DNA from: Paratinospora sagittata
Lineage: Eukaryota > Streptophyta > Magnoliopsida > Ranunculales > Menispermaceae
Direction: 5' to 3'
Length of the DNA stretch: 64,000 nt
NCBI GenBank assembly: GCA_035771175.1
Contig: CM069606.1
Coordinates: 27,733,816-27,797,815, forward strand
Shown: positions 46,500 to 60,810 of the stretch, piece after piece
How the letters are laid out: every line of letters starts with the position of its first letter
How positions within the stretch are numbered: the stretch's first letter is position 1
The notes under the pieces: generated by a model
The model's database searches: none
Seen by the model: only the letters and a program-made list of their open reading frames with translations
What the model was told of the DNA's origin: nothing
Position numbers and translations under genes: made by a program

Positions 46500-49400
46500 T
46501 TGTTTAATCTAAAGTTATTTTGGGCGTGCGAGACAATGGGAATCATCAAGGTGTTAGTAAAGAATATTTCAATTAAGATAACCTGGCAAAACTGTGTAAG
46601 GAATAGAAAAATCGAGCAAGCAGAAGTGTCAACATTTTTCTCGTTAGAAATATCAGATTTTAGTCTAAGACGTGGATCGCGTGCTATTGGGTTGTGTATC
46701 ATGTTCTCTATTGACAGATAGCAGGACAAATCAGGTCGTTATACACAAACCAGAGAGCTCGAGGTTTTTGGGCTTCCCGATAGCGTGTTTTATCAAGGCC
46801 TATAGCGCGTTATTGCCCATTTTACTAAAAATCGAAAGATCACGACAACAGCTTTATATCGAGTTATCAAAGGGGATAACGCGCTATAGACAATTTTCAA
46901 GAAAAACAAATGTTTTATTATAGAACCCTATCAGCGTGCTATCAACACTGATAGTGCGATAGTGCCTTCTGGAAAGTTTTGCCAAATTGCTGGACAGCCT
47001 TATTTTTGAAAAACTAAAGAATCAATCCATTAACTCAAAACATATTGATATAAGATTAAAAACTTTTAAATAATTAACAACTCATTGAAATTAATATTAA
47101 AACCTTTCGAAAAACATTTTTTCAAAATGAAATACTATATCAAAGTGATTTTGAAGACGTTGCAATTTTAAGAGTTTTAGTGCAGAGATTGATCGAGAAG
47201 TTACCCTGCACGCCAAAGATAAAACTCATGCATTAAACATTAGATATGTCTTCAATCTTCAAGCTTGATCTTTGTAGACTTCGATAGCTATTGTTCGATG
47301 TGTTGTTGATGATTAGTTGTAGTAGCGCATAGAAAAAAAAAATACAGGTGATGTGTTCTTGTTTGATGTGTTTTCTTACCGAGAACAATTCATATACTTA
47401 CAGTTTAAAACAAAAAATAGCCTCTGGAAATTTCAGCACAAAAGGGATAAAATGAAGAACTTGCGAAATAATGAGGTTATCTGCAATACAATTTACAATT
47501 TTGATTCGTTCCAAAGTTTGTTTGGGCAAATGCAAGAATAACGACTTTCTTCAATTTAAACACTCTTTGGAAAGCTCAGTCTAACTTGTAAAAATCGTGT
47601 GTGTGTTCTATATTTGAAAATCCAAGAATGAGGGTTTTATAAAATTAGCAGTTGCAGGTTAAAGAGCAAGAGAGTACATAATGATTTGAATTGAAAACGT
47701 TGTTTAATCTAAAGTTATTTTGGTCGTGCGAGACAAAGGGAATCATCAAGGTGTTAGTAGAGAATATTTCAATTAAGATAACCTGGCAAAATTGTGTGAG
47801 GAATAGAAAAATCGAGCAAGCAGAAGTGTCAACATTTTTCTCGTTAGAAATATCAGATTTTAGTCTAAGACGTGGATCGCGTGCTATTAGGTTGTGTATC
47901 ATGTTCTCTATTGACAGATAGTGGGACATAGCAGGTCCTTATACACAAACCCGAGAGCTCGAGGTTTTTAGACTTTCCGATAGCGTGTTTTATTAAGGCC
48001 TATCGCGCGTTATTGCCCATTTTACTAAAAATGGAAAGATCACGACAACAGCTTTATAGCGAGTTATCAAAGGGGATAACGCGCTATAGACAATTTTCAA
48101 GAAAAACAAATGTTTGATTATAGAACCCTATCAGCGTGCTATCAACACTGATAGTGCGCTAGTGCCTTCTGGAAAGTTTTGCCAAATTGCTGGACAGCCT
48201 TATTTTTGAAAACCTAAAGAATCATTCCATTAACTCAAAACATATTGTTATAAGATTAAAAACTTTTAAATAATTCACAACTCATTGAAATTAATATTAA
48301 AACCTTTCGAAGAACATTTTTTCAAAATGTAATACTATATCAAAGTGATTTTGAAGACGTTGCAATTATAAGAGTTTTAGTGCAGAGATTGATCGAGAAG
48401 TTACCCTACACGCCAAAGATAAAACTAATTGATTAGACATGAGATATGTCTTCAATCTTCGAGCTTGATCTTTGTAGACTTCGATAGCTATTGTTCGACG
48501 TGTTGTTGATGATTAGTTGTAGTAGCGCTTAGAAATAAAAAATACAGGTGATGTGTTCTTGTTTGATGTGTTTTCTTACCGAGAACAATTCATATACTTA
48601 CAGTTTAAAATAATAAATAGCCTCTGGAAATTTCAGCACAAAAGGGATAAAATGAAGAACTTGCGAAATAATGAGGTTATCTGCAATACAATTTGCAATT
48701 TTGATTCGTTCCAAAGTTTGTTTGGGCAAATGCAAGAATAACGACTTTCTTCAATTTAAACACTATTTGGAAAGCTCAGCCTAACTTGTAAAAATCGTGT
48801 GTGTGTTCTATCTTTGAAAATTCGAGAATGAGGGTTTTATAAAATTAGCAGTTGCAGGTTAAAGAGCAAGAGAGTACATAATGATTTGAATTCAAAACGT
48901 TGTTTAATCTAAAGTTCTTTTGGGCGTGCGAGACAATGGGAATCATCAAGGTGTTAGTAGAGAATATTTCAATTAACATAACCTGGCAAAACTGTGTACG
49001 GAATAGAAAAATCGAGCAAGCTGAAGTGTCAACATTTTTCTCGTTAGAAATATCAGATTTTAGTCTAAGACGTGGATCGCGTGCTATTGGGTTGTGTATC
49101 ATGTTCTCTATTGACAGATAGCAGGACATAGCAGGTCGTTATACACAAACCAGAGAGCTCGAGGGTTTTAGGCTTTCCGATAGCGTGTTTTATTTCTCAA
49201 TGCCTGTGGCGCGTTATTGCCCATTTTACTAAAAATGGAAAGATCACGACAACAGCTTTATAGCGAGTTATCAAAGGGGATAACGCGCTATAGACAATTT
49301 TCAAGAAAAACAAATGTTTTCTTATAGAACCCTATCAGCGTGCTATCAACACTGATAGTGCGCTAGTGCCTTCTGGAAAGTTTTGCCAAATTGCTGGACA

Positions 49401-50101
49401 GCCTTATTTTTGAAAAACTAAAGAATCATTCCATTAACTCAAAACATATTGATATAAGATTAAAAAGTTTTAAATATTTCCCAACTCATTGAATTTAATA
49501 TTAAAACCTTTCGAAAAACATTTTTTCAAAATGAAATACTATATCAAAGTGATTTTGAAGACGTTGCAATTTTAAGAGTTTTAGTGCAGAGATTGATCAA
49601 GAAGTTACCCTACACGCTAAGATAAAACTAATTGATTAGACATGAGATATGTCTTCAATCTTCGAGCTTGATCTTTGTAGACTTCGATAGCTATTGTTCG
49701 ATGTGTTGTTGATGATTAGTTGTAGTAGCGCTTAGAAAAAAAAATACCGGTGACGTGTTCTTGTTCGATGTGTTTTCTTACCGAGAACAATTCATATACT
49801 TACAGTTTAAAACAATAAATAGCCTCTGGAAATTTCAGCACAAAAGGGATAAAATGAAGAACTTGCGAAATAATGAGGTTATCTGCAATACAATTTGCAA
49901 TTTTGATTCGTTTCGAAGTTTGTTTGGGCAAATGCAAGAATCACGACTTTCTTCGATTTAAACACTCTTTGGGAAGCTCAGTCTAACTTGTGAAAATCGT
50001 GTGTGTGTTCTATCATTGAAAATCAGAGAATGAGGGTTTTATAAAATTAGCAGTTGGAGGTTAAAGAGCAAGAGAGTACATAATGATTTGAATTCAAAAC
50101 G
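46500..50101. repeat. Higher-order satellite repeat, block 3 (X-Y-Z')
   Basis: X at 46500, Y at 47700, Z' at 48900; 3602 bp. It resembles block 2 with Z removed: Z' here again has CTCAATGCC and GAGGGTTTTAGG. Confidence 0.85.
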
Positions 50102-53100
50102 TTGTTTAATCTAAAGTTATTTTGGGCGTGCGAGACAATGCGAATCATCAAGGTGTTAGTAGAGAATATTTCAATTAAGATAACCTGGCAAAACTATGTA
50201 AGGAATAGAAAAATCGAGCAAGCAGAAGTGTCAACATTTTTCTCGTTAGAAATATCAGATTTTAGTCTAAGACGTGGATCGCGTGCTATTGGGTTGTGTA
50301 TCATGTTCTCTATTGACAGATAGCAGGACAAATCAGGTCGTTATACACAAACCAGAGAGCTCGAGGTTTTTGGGCTTCCCGATAGCGTGTTTTATCAAGG
50401 CCTATAGCGCGTTATTGCCCATTTTACTAAAAATTGAAAGATCACGACAACAGCTTTATAGCGAGTTATCAAAGGGGATAACGCGCTATAGACAATTTTC
50501 AAGAAAAACAAATATTTTATTATAGAACCCTATCAGCGTGCTATCAACACTGATAGTGCGATAGTGCCTTCTGGAAAGTTTTGCCAAATTGCTGGACAGC
50601 CTTATTTTTGAAAAACTAAAGAATCAATCCATTAACTCAAAACATATTGATATAAGATTAAAAACTTTTAAATAATTAACAACTCATTGAAATTAATATT
50701 AAAACCTTTCGAAAAACATTTTTTCAAAATGAAATACTATATCAAAGTGATTTTGAAGACGTTGCAATTTTAAGAGTTTTAGTGCAGAGATTGATCGAGA
50801 AGTTACCCTGCACGCCAAAGATAAAACTCATGCATTAAACATTAGATATGTCTTCAATCTTCAAGCTTGATCTTTGTAGACTTCGCTAGCTATTGTTCGA
50901 TGTGTTGTTGATGATTAGTTGTAATAGCGCTTAGAAAAAAAAAATACAGGTGATGTGTTCTTGTTTGATGTGTTTTCTTACCGAGAACAATTCATATACT
51001 TACAGTTTAAAACAAAAAATAGCCTCTGGAAATTTCAGCACAAAAGGGATAAAATGAAGAACTTGCGAAATAATGAGGTTATCTGCAATACAATTTGCAA
51101 TTTTGATTCGTTCCAAAGTTTGTTTGGGCAAATGCAAGAATAACGACTTTCTTCAATTTAAACACTATTTGGAAAGCTCAGCCTAACTTGTAAAAATCGT
51201 GTGTGTGTTCTATATTTGAAAATCAAAGAATGAGGGTTTTATAAATTTAGCAGTTGCAGGTTAAAGAGCAAGAGAGTACATAATGATTTGAATTGAAAAC
51301 GTTGTTTAATCTAAAGTTATTTTGGTCGTGCGAGACAATGGGAATCATCAAGGTGTTAGTAGAGAATATTTCAATTAAGATAACCTGGCAAAATTGTGTG
51401 AGGAATAGAAAAATCGAGCAAGCAGAAGTGTCAACATTTTTCTCGTTAGAAATATCAGATTTTAGTCTAAGACTTGGATCGGGTGCTATTAGGTTGTGTA
51501 TCATGTTCTCTATTGACAGATAGCGGGACATAGCAGGTCGTTATACACAAACACGAGAGCTCGAGGTTTTTAGACTTTCCGATAGCGTGTTTTATGAAGG
51601 CCTATCGCGCGTTATTGCCCATTTTACTAAAAATGGAAAGATCACGACAACAGCTTTATAGCGAGTTATCAAAGGGGATAACGCGCTATAGACAATTTTC
51701 AAGAAAAACAAATGTTTTCTTATAGAACCCTATCAGCGTGCTATCAACACTGATAGTGCGCTAGTGCCTTCTGGAAAGTTTTGCCAAATTGCTGGACAAC
51801 CTTATTTTTGAAAAACTAAAGAATCATTCCATTAACTCAAAACATATTGATATAAGATTAAAAAGTTTTAAATATTTCCCAACTCATTGAATTTAATATT
51901 AAAACCTTTCGAAAAACATTTTTTCAAAATGAAATACTATATCAAAGTGATTTTGAAGACGTTGCAATTTTAAGAGTTTTAGTGCAGAGATTGATCGAGA
52001 AGTTACCCTGCACGCCAAAGATAAAACTCATGCATTAAACATTAGATATGTCTTCAATCTTCAAGCTTGATCTTTGTAGACTTCGATAGCTATTGTTCGA
52101 TGTGTTGTTGATGATTAGTTGTAGTAGCGCTTAGAAAAAAAAAATACAGGTGATATGTTCTTGTTTGATGTGTTTTCTTACCGAGAACAATTCATATACT
52201 TACAGTTTAAAACAAAAAATAACCTCTGGAAATTTCAGCACAAAAGGGATAAAATGAAGAACTTGCGAAATAATGAGGTTATCTGCAATACAATTTGCAA
52301 TTTTGATTCGTTCCAAAGTTTGTTTGGGCAAATGCAAGAATAACGACTTTCTTCAATTTAAACACTCTTTGGAAAGCTCAGTCTAACTTGTAAAAATCGT
52401 GTGTGTGTTCTATATTTGAAAATCCAAGAATGAGGGTTTTATAAAATTAGCAGTTGCAGGTTAAAGAGCAAGAGAGTACATAATGATTTGAATTCAAAAC
52501 GTTGTTTAATCTAAAGTTATTTTGGGCGTGCGACACAATGGGAATCATCAAGGTGTTAGTAGAGAATATTTCAATTAAGATAACCTGGCAAAATTGTGTG
52601 AGGAATAGAAAAATCGAGCAAGCAGAAGTGTCAACATATTTCTCGTTAGAAATATCAGATTTTAGTCTAAGACGTGGATCGCGTGCTATTGGGTTGTGTA
52701 TCATGTTCTCTATTGACAGATAGCGGGACATAGCAGGTCGTTATACACAAACCCGAGAGCTCGAGGTTTTTAGGCTTTCCGATAGCGTGTTTTATTTCTC
52801 GAGGCCTATGGCGCGTTATTGCCCATTTTACTAAAAATGGAAAGATCACGACAACAGCTTTATAGCGCGTTATCAAAGGGGATAACGCGCTATAGACAAT
52901 TTTCAAGGAAAACAAATGTCTTCTTATAGAACCCTATCAGCGTGCTATCAACACTGATAGTGCGCTAGTGCCTTCTGGAAAGTTTTGCCAAATTGCTGGA
53001 CAGCCTTATTTTTGAAAAACTAAAGAATCATTCCATTAACTCAAAACATATTGATATAAGATTAAAAACTTTTAAATATTTCCCAACTCATTGAATTTAA

Positions 53101-53705
53101 TATTAAAACCTTTCGAAAAACATTTTTTCAAAATGAAATACTATATCAAAGTGATTTTGAAGACGTTGCAATTTTAAGAGTTTTAGTGCAGAGATTGATC
53201 GAGAAGTTACCCTACACGCCAAAGATAAAACTAATTGATCAGACATGAGATATGTCTTCAATCTTCGAGCTTGATCTTTGTAGACTTCGATAGCTATTTT
53301 TCGATGTGTTGTTGATGATTAGTTGTAGTAGCGCTTAGAAAAAAAAAATACAGGTGATGTGTTCTTGTTTGATGTGTTTTCTTACCGAGAACAATTCATA
53401 TACTTACAGTTTAAAACAATAAATAGCCTCTGGAAATTTCAGCACAAAAGGGATAAAATGAAGAACTTGCGAAATAATGAGGTTATCCGTAATACAATTT
53501 GCAATTTTCATTCGTTTCAAAGTTTGTTTGGGCAAATGCAAGAATCACGACTTTCTTCAATTTAAACACTCTTTGGAAAGCTCAGTCTAACTTGTAAAAA
53601 TCGTGTGTGTGTTCTATCTTTGAAAATCATAGAATGAGGGTTTTATAAAATTAGCAGTTGCAGGTTAAAGAGCAAGAGAGTACATAATGATTTGAATTCA
53701 AAACG
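50102..53705. repeat. Higher-order satellite repeat, block 4 (X-Y with chimeric units)
   Basis: X at 50102, then a unit at 51302 that begins as Y, becomes Z'-like around 51.7 kb (AAAAAGTTTTAAATATTTCCC) and X-like from about 51.99 kb (CCTGCACGCC, CATTAAACATTAG). The next unit at 52502 mixes Y markers (GTGTGAGG, GATAGCGGGAC) with Z markers (TTTATTTCTCGAGGCC). The ordered block ends here. Confidence 0.8.
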
Positions 53706-56700
53706 TTGTTTAATCTAAAGTTATTTTGGGCGTGCGAGACAATGGGAATCATCAAGGTGTTAGTAGAGAATATTTCAATTAAGATAACCTGGCAAAATTG
53801 TGTGAGGAATAGAAAAATCGAGCAAGCAGAAGTGTCAACATTTTTCTCGTTAGAAATATCAGATTTTAGTCTAAGACGTGGATCGCGTGCTATTGGGTTG
53901 TGTATCATGTTCTCTATTGACAAATAGCGGGACATAGCAGGTCGTTATACACAAACCCGAGAGCTCGAGGTTTTTAGACTTTTCGATAGCGTGTTTTACC
54001 AAGGCCTATAGCGCGTTATTGCCCATTTTGCTAAAAATGGAAAGATCAAAAGGGATAACGCGCTGTAGACAATTTTCTAGAAAAACAAATGTTTTATTAT
54101 AGAACCCTATCAGCGTGCTATCAACACTGATAGTGCGCTAGTGCCTTCTGGAAAGTTTTGCCAAATTGCTGGATAGCCTTATTTTTGAAAAAACTAAAGA
54201 ATCATTCCATTAACTCAAAACATATTGATATAAGATTAAAAACTTTTAAATAATTCACAACTCATTGAAATTAATATTAAAACCTTTCGAAAAACATTTT
54301 TTCAAAATGAAATACTATATCAAAGTAATTTTGAAGACTTTGCAATTTTAAGAGTTTTAGTGCAGAGATTGATCGGGAAGTTACCCCACACTTCAAAGAT
54401 AAAACTAATGCATTAAACATGAGATATATCTTCAATCTTCGAGCTTGATCTTTGTAGACTTCGATAGCTATTGTTCGATGTGTCCTTGATGATTAGTTGT
54501 AGTAGCGTTAGAAAAAAAATACAGGTGACGTGTTCTTGTTTGATGTGTTTTCTTACCGAGAACAATTCATATACTTACAGTTTAGAACAATAGATAGCCT
54601 CTGGAAAATTCAGCACAAAAGGGATAAAATGAAGAACTTGCGAAATAATGAGGTTATCTGCAAGACTGTTCGCAATTTTGATTCGTTTCGAAATTTGTTT
54701 GGGCAAATGCAAGAATCACGAATTTCTTCTATTTGAACACTCTTTGGAAAGCTCAGTCTAACTTGTAAAAATCGTGTGTGTGTTGTATCTTTGAAAAACC
54801 GAGAATTAGGGTTTTATAAAATTAGCAGTTGCAGGTTAAAGAGCAAGAGAGTACATAATGATTTGAATTCAAAACGTTGTTTAATCTAAAGTTATTTTGG
54901 GCGTGCGAGATAATGGGAATCATCAAGGTGTTAGTAGAGAATATTTCAATTAAGATAACCTGGCAAAATTGTGTGAGGAATAGAAAAATCGAGCAAGCAG
55001 AAGTGTCAACATTTTTCTCGTTAGAAATATCAGATTTTAGTCTAAGACTTGGATCGCGTGCTATTGGGTTGTGTATCATGTTCTCTATTGACAGATAGTA
55101 GGATATAAAAGGGAGTTATACACAAACCCGAGAGCTAAAGGTTTTTAGACTTTCCGATAGCGTGTTTTATCAAGGCCTATAGCGCGCTATTGGCCATTTT
55201 ACTAACAATGGAAAGATCACGGCAACAGCTTTATAGCGAGTTATCAAAGGGTATAACGCGCTATAGACAATTTTCCAGAAAAACAAATGTTTTATTATAG
55301 AACCCTATCAGCGTGCTATCAACACTGATAGTGCCCTAGTGCCTTTTGGAAAGTTTAGCCAAATTGCTGTATAGCCTTATTTTTGAAAAACTAAAAAATC
55401 ATTCCATTAACTCGAAGCATATTGATTTAAGATTATAAACTTTTAAATAATTCACAACTTATTGAAATTAATATTAAAACCTTTCGAAAAACATTTTTTC
55501 AAAATGAAATACTATATCGAAGTGATTTTGAAGACTTTGCAATTTTAAGAGGTTTAGTGCAGAGATTGATCGAGAAGTTACCCTACACGCCAAAGATAAA
55601 ACTAATGCATTAGACATGAGATATGTCTTCAATCTTCGAGCTTGATCTTTGTAGACTTCGATAGCTATTGTTCGATGTGTTGTTGATGATTAGTTGTAGT
55701 AGCGCTTAGAAAAAAAAATACAGGTGATGTGTTCTTGTTTGATGTGTTTTCTTACCGAGAACAATTCATATACTTACAGTTTAAAACAATAAATAGCCTC
55801 TGGAAATTTCAGCACAAAAGGGATAAAATGAAGAACTTGCGAAATAATGAGGTTATCTGCAATACAATTTGCAATTTTGATTCGTTTCGAAGTTTGTTTG
55901 GGCAAATGCAAGAATCACGACTTTCTTCAATTTAAACACTCTTTGAAAAGCTCAGTCTAACTTGTAAAAATCGTGTGTGTGTTCTATCTTTGAAAATCAG
56001 AGAATGAGGGTTTTATAAAATTAGCAGTTGCAGGTTAAAGAGCAAGAGAGTACATAATGATTTGAATTCAAAACGTTTGTTTAATCGAAAGTTGTTTTGG
56101 GCGTGCGAGACAATGGGAATCATCAAGGTGTTAGTAGAGAATATTTCAATTAAGATAACCTGGCAAAACTGTGTAAGGAATAGAAAAATCGAGCAAGCAG
56201 AAGTGTCAACATTTTTCTCGTTAGAAATATCAGAGTTTAGTCTAAGACTTGGATCGCGTGCTATTGGGTTGTGTATCATGTTCTCTATTGACAGATAGCA
56301 GGACATAGCAGGTCGTTAGACACAAACCAGAGAGCTCGAGGTTTTTAGACTTTCCGATAGCGTGTTTTATCAAGGCCTATAGAGCATTATTGCCCATTTT
56401 ACTAAAAAATGGAAAGATCACGACAACAACTTTATAGCGAGGTATCAAAGGGGATAACGCGCTATAGACAATTTTCAAGAAAAATAAATGTTTTATTATA
56501 GAACCCTATCAGCGTGGTATCAACACTGATACTGTGCTAGTGCCTTCTGGAAAGTTTTGCCAAATTGCTGGACAACATTGTTTTTAAAAACCTAAAGAAT
56601 CATTCCATTAACTCAAAACATATTAATATAAGATTAAAAAGTTTTAAATAATTCCTAACTCATTGAAATCAATATTAAAACCTTTCGAAAAACATTTTTT

Positions 56701-59700
56701 CAAAATGAAATACTATATCAAAGTGATTTTGAAGAGTTCGCAATTTTCAGAGTTTTAGTGCAGAGATTGATCGCGAAGTTACCCTACACTCCAAAGATAA
56801 AACTAATGCATTAAACATGAGATATGTCTTCAATTATCGAGCTTGATCTTTGTAGACTTCGATAGCTATTGTTCGATGTGTCGTTGATGATTAGTTGTAG
56901 TAGTGCTTAGAAAAAAACAATACAGGTGATGTGTTCTTGTTTGATGTGTTTTCTTACCGAGAACAATCATATACTTACAGTTTAAAACAACAGATAGCCT
57001 CTGGAAATTTTAGCACAAAAGGGATAAAATGAAGAACTTGCGAAATAATGAGGTTATCTGCAATACAATTTGCAATTTTGATTCGTTTCGAAGTTTGTTT
57101 GGGCAAATGCAAGAATCACGACTTTCTTCTATTTAAAGACTCTTTGGAAAGCTCAGTCTAACTTGCAAAAATCGTGTGTGTTCTATCTTTGAAAATCAGA
57201 GAATGAGGGTTTTATAAAATTAGCAGTTGCAGGTTAAAGAGCAAGAGAGTTCATAATGATATGAATTCAAAACGTTGTTTAATCTAAAGTTGTTTTGGGC
57301 GTGCGAGACAATGGGAATCATCAAGGTGTTAGTAGAGAATATTTCAATTAAGATAACCTGGCAAAACTGTGTAAGGAATAGAAAAATCGAGCAAGCAGAA
57401 GTGTCAACATTTTTCTCGTTAGAAATATCAGATTTTAGTCTAAGACGTGGATCGCGTGCTATTGGGTTGTGTATCATGTTCTCTATTGACTGATAACAGG
57501 ATATAGCAGGTCGTTATACACAAACCCGAGAGCTCGAGGTTTTTAGACTTTCCGATAGCGTGTTTTATCAAGGCCTATAGCACGCTATTGCCCATTTTAC
57601 TAAAAATGGAAAGATCACGGCAACGCTATATCGCGAGTTATCAAAGGGGATAAAACGCTATAGACAATTTTTCAGAAAAAGAAATGTTTTATTATAGAAC
57701 CCTATCAGCGTGCTATCAACACTGATAGTGCGCTAGTGCCTTCTTGAAAGTTTTGGCAAATTGCTGGATAGCCTTATTTTTGAAAAACTAAAGAATCATT
57801 CAGAACTCATTGAAATTAATATTAAAACCTTTCGAAAAACATCTTTTCAAAATGAAATACTATATTAAAGTGATTTTGAAGACTTTGTAATTTTAAGAGT
57901 TTTAGTGCAGAGATTGATCGAGAAGTTACCCTACACGCCAAAGATAAAACTAATGCATTAGACATGAGACATGTCTTCAATCATCAAGCTTGATCTTTGT
58001 AGACTTCGGTAGCTATTGTTCGATGTGTTGTTGATGATTAGTTGTAGTAGCGCTTAGAAAAAAAATACTGGTGACGTGTTCTTGTTTGATGTGTTTTCTT
58101 ACCGAGAACAATTCATATACTTACAGTTTAAAAGAATATATAGCCTCTGGAAAATTCAGCACAAAAGGGATAAAATGAAGAACTTGCGAAATAATGAGGT
58201 TATCTGCAATACAAATTGCAATTTTGATTCGTTTCGAAGTTTGTTTGGGCAAATGCAAGAATCACTACTTTCCTCAATTTAAACACTCTTTGGAAAGCTC
58301 AGTCTAACTTGTAAAAATCGTGTGTGTGTTCTATCTTTGAAAATCAGAGAATGAGGGTTTTATAAAATTAGCAGTTGCAGGTTAAAGAGCAAGAGAGTAC
58401 ATAATGATTTGAATTCAAAACGTTGTTTAATCTAAAGTTATTTTGGGCGTGCGAGACAATGGGAATCATCAAGGTGTTAGTAGAGAATATTTCAATTAAG
58501 ATAACCTGGCAAAACTGTGTAAGGAATAGAAAAATCGAGCAAGCAGAAGTGTCAACATTTTTCTCGTTAGAAATATCATATTTTAGTCTAAGACGTTGAT
58601 CGCGAGCTATTTGGTTGCGTATCGTGTTCTCTATTGACTGATAGCAGGACATAGAAGGTCGTTAGACACAAACCCGAGGGCTCGAGGTTTTAGACTTTCC
58701 GATAGCGTGTTTTATCAAGGCCTATAGCGCGTTATTGCCCATTTTACTAAAAATGGAAAGATCACGACAACAGCTTTATAGCGAGTTATCAAAAGGGATA
58801 ACGCGCTATAGACAATTTTCTAAAAAAACAAATGCTTTATTATAGAACCCTATCAGCGTGCTATCAACACTGATAGTGTGCTAGTGCCTTCTGGAAAGTT
58901 TTGCCAAATTCCAGGATAGCCTTATTTTTGAAAAAACTAAAGAGTCATTCCATTAACTCAAAACATATTGATATAAGATTAAAAACTTTTAAATAATTCA
59001 CAACTCATTGAAATTAATATTAAAACCTTTCGAAAAACATTTTTTCAAAATGAAATACTATATCAAAGGAATTTTGAAGACTTTGCAATTTTAAGAGTTT
59101 TAGTGCAGAGATTGATCGGGAAGTTACCCCACACTCCAAAGATAAAACTAATGCATTAAACATGAGATATATCTTCAATCTTCGAGCTTGATCTTTGTAG
59201 ACTTCGATAGCTATTGTTCGATGTGTTGTTGATGATTAGTTGTAGTTGCGCTTAGAAAAAAAATACAGGTGACGTGTTCTTGTTTGATGTGTTTTCTTAC
59301 CGAGAACAATTCATATACTTACAGTTTAAAACAATAGATAGCCTCTGGAAAATTCAGCACGAAAGGGATAAAATGAAGAACTTGCGAAATAATGAGGTTT
59401 TCTGCAAGACAGTTCGCAATTTTGATTCGTTTCGAAATTTGTTTGGGCAAATGCAAGAATCACGAATTTCTTCTATATGAACACTCTTTGGAAAGCTCAG
59501 TCTAACATGCAAAAATCGTGTTTGTTCTATCTTTGAACATCAGAGAATGACGGTTTTATAAAATTTGCAGTTGCAGGTTAAAGGGCAAGAGAGTACATAA
59601 TGATTTGAATTCAAAACGTTGTTTAATCTAAAGTTATTTTGGGCGTGCGAGACAATGGGAATCATCAAGGTGTTAGTAGAGAATATTTCTATTAAGATAA

Positions 59701-60810
59701 CCTGGTAAAATTGTGTGAGGAATAAAAAAATCGAGCAAGCAGAAGTGTCAACATTTTTCTCGTTAGAAATATCAGATTTTAGTCTAAGACGGATCTCGTG
59801 CTATTGGGTTGTGTATCATGTTCTCTATTGACAGATAGCAGGATATAAAAGGGCGTTATACACAAACCAGAGAGCTAAAGGTTTTTAGACTTTCCGATAG
59901 CGTGTTATCAAGGCCTACAGCGCGCTATTGCCCATTTTACTAAAAATGGAAAGATCACGACAACAACTTTATAGTGAGTTATCAAAGGGGATAACGCGCT
60001 ATAAACAATTTTCCAGAAAAACAAATGTTTTATTATAGAACCCTATCAGCGTGCTATCAACACTGATAGTGCGCTAGTGCCTTCTTGAAAGTTTTGGCAA
60101 ATTGCTGGATAGCCTTATTTTTTAAAAAACTAAAGAATCATTCCATTAACTCAAAACATATTGATATAAGATCAAAAACTTTTAAATAATTCAAAACTCA
60201 TTGAAATTAATATTAAAACCGTTCGAAAAACATTTTTTCAAAATGAAATACTATATCAAAGTGATTTTGAAGACTTTGCAATTTTCAGAGTTTTAGTGCA
60301 GAGATTGATCTAGAAGTTACCCTACAAACCAAAGATAAAACTAGTGCATTAGACATGAGATATGTCTTCAATCTTCGAGCCTGATCTTTGTAGACTTCGA
60401 TAGCTATTGTTCGATGTGTCGTTGATGATTAGTTGTAGTAGCGCTTAGAAAAAAATACAGGTGACGTGTTCTTGTTTGATGTGTTTCTTTCCGAGAACAA
60501 TTAATATACTTACAGTTTAAAACAATAGAGAGCCTCTGGAAAATTTAGCAGAAAAGGGATAAAATGAAGAACTTGCGAAATAATGAGGTTATCTGCAAGA
60601 CAGTTTGTAATTTTGATTCGTTTCGAAGTTTGTTTGGGCAAATGCAAGAATCACGACTTTCTTCTATTTAAACACTCTTTGGAAAGCTCAGTCTAACTTG
60701 GAAAAATCGTGTGTGTTCTATCTTTGAAAATCAGAGAATGAGGGTTTTATAAAATTAGCAGTGGCAGGTTAAAGAGTAAGAGAGTACATAATGATTTGTA
60801 TTCAAAAACG
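53706..60810. repeat. Diverged satellite units with small deletions
   Basis: Landmarks at 53706, 54877, 56077, 57275, 58423 and 59619. Lengths are 1171, 1200, 1198, 1148, 1196 and 1192 bp. The 1171-bp unit has lost about 28 bp near 54048 (GGAAAGATCAAAAGGG), and the 1148-bp unit about 50 bp near 57800 (AATCATTCAGAACTC). Substitutions are visibly more frequent than further left, as expected towards the edge of an array. No gene is supported. Confidence 0.92.
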
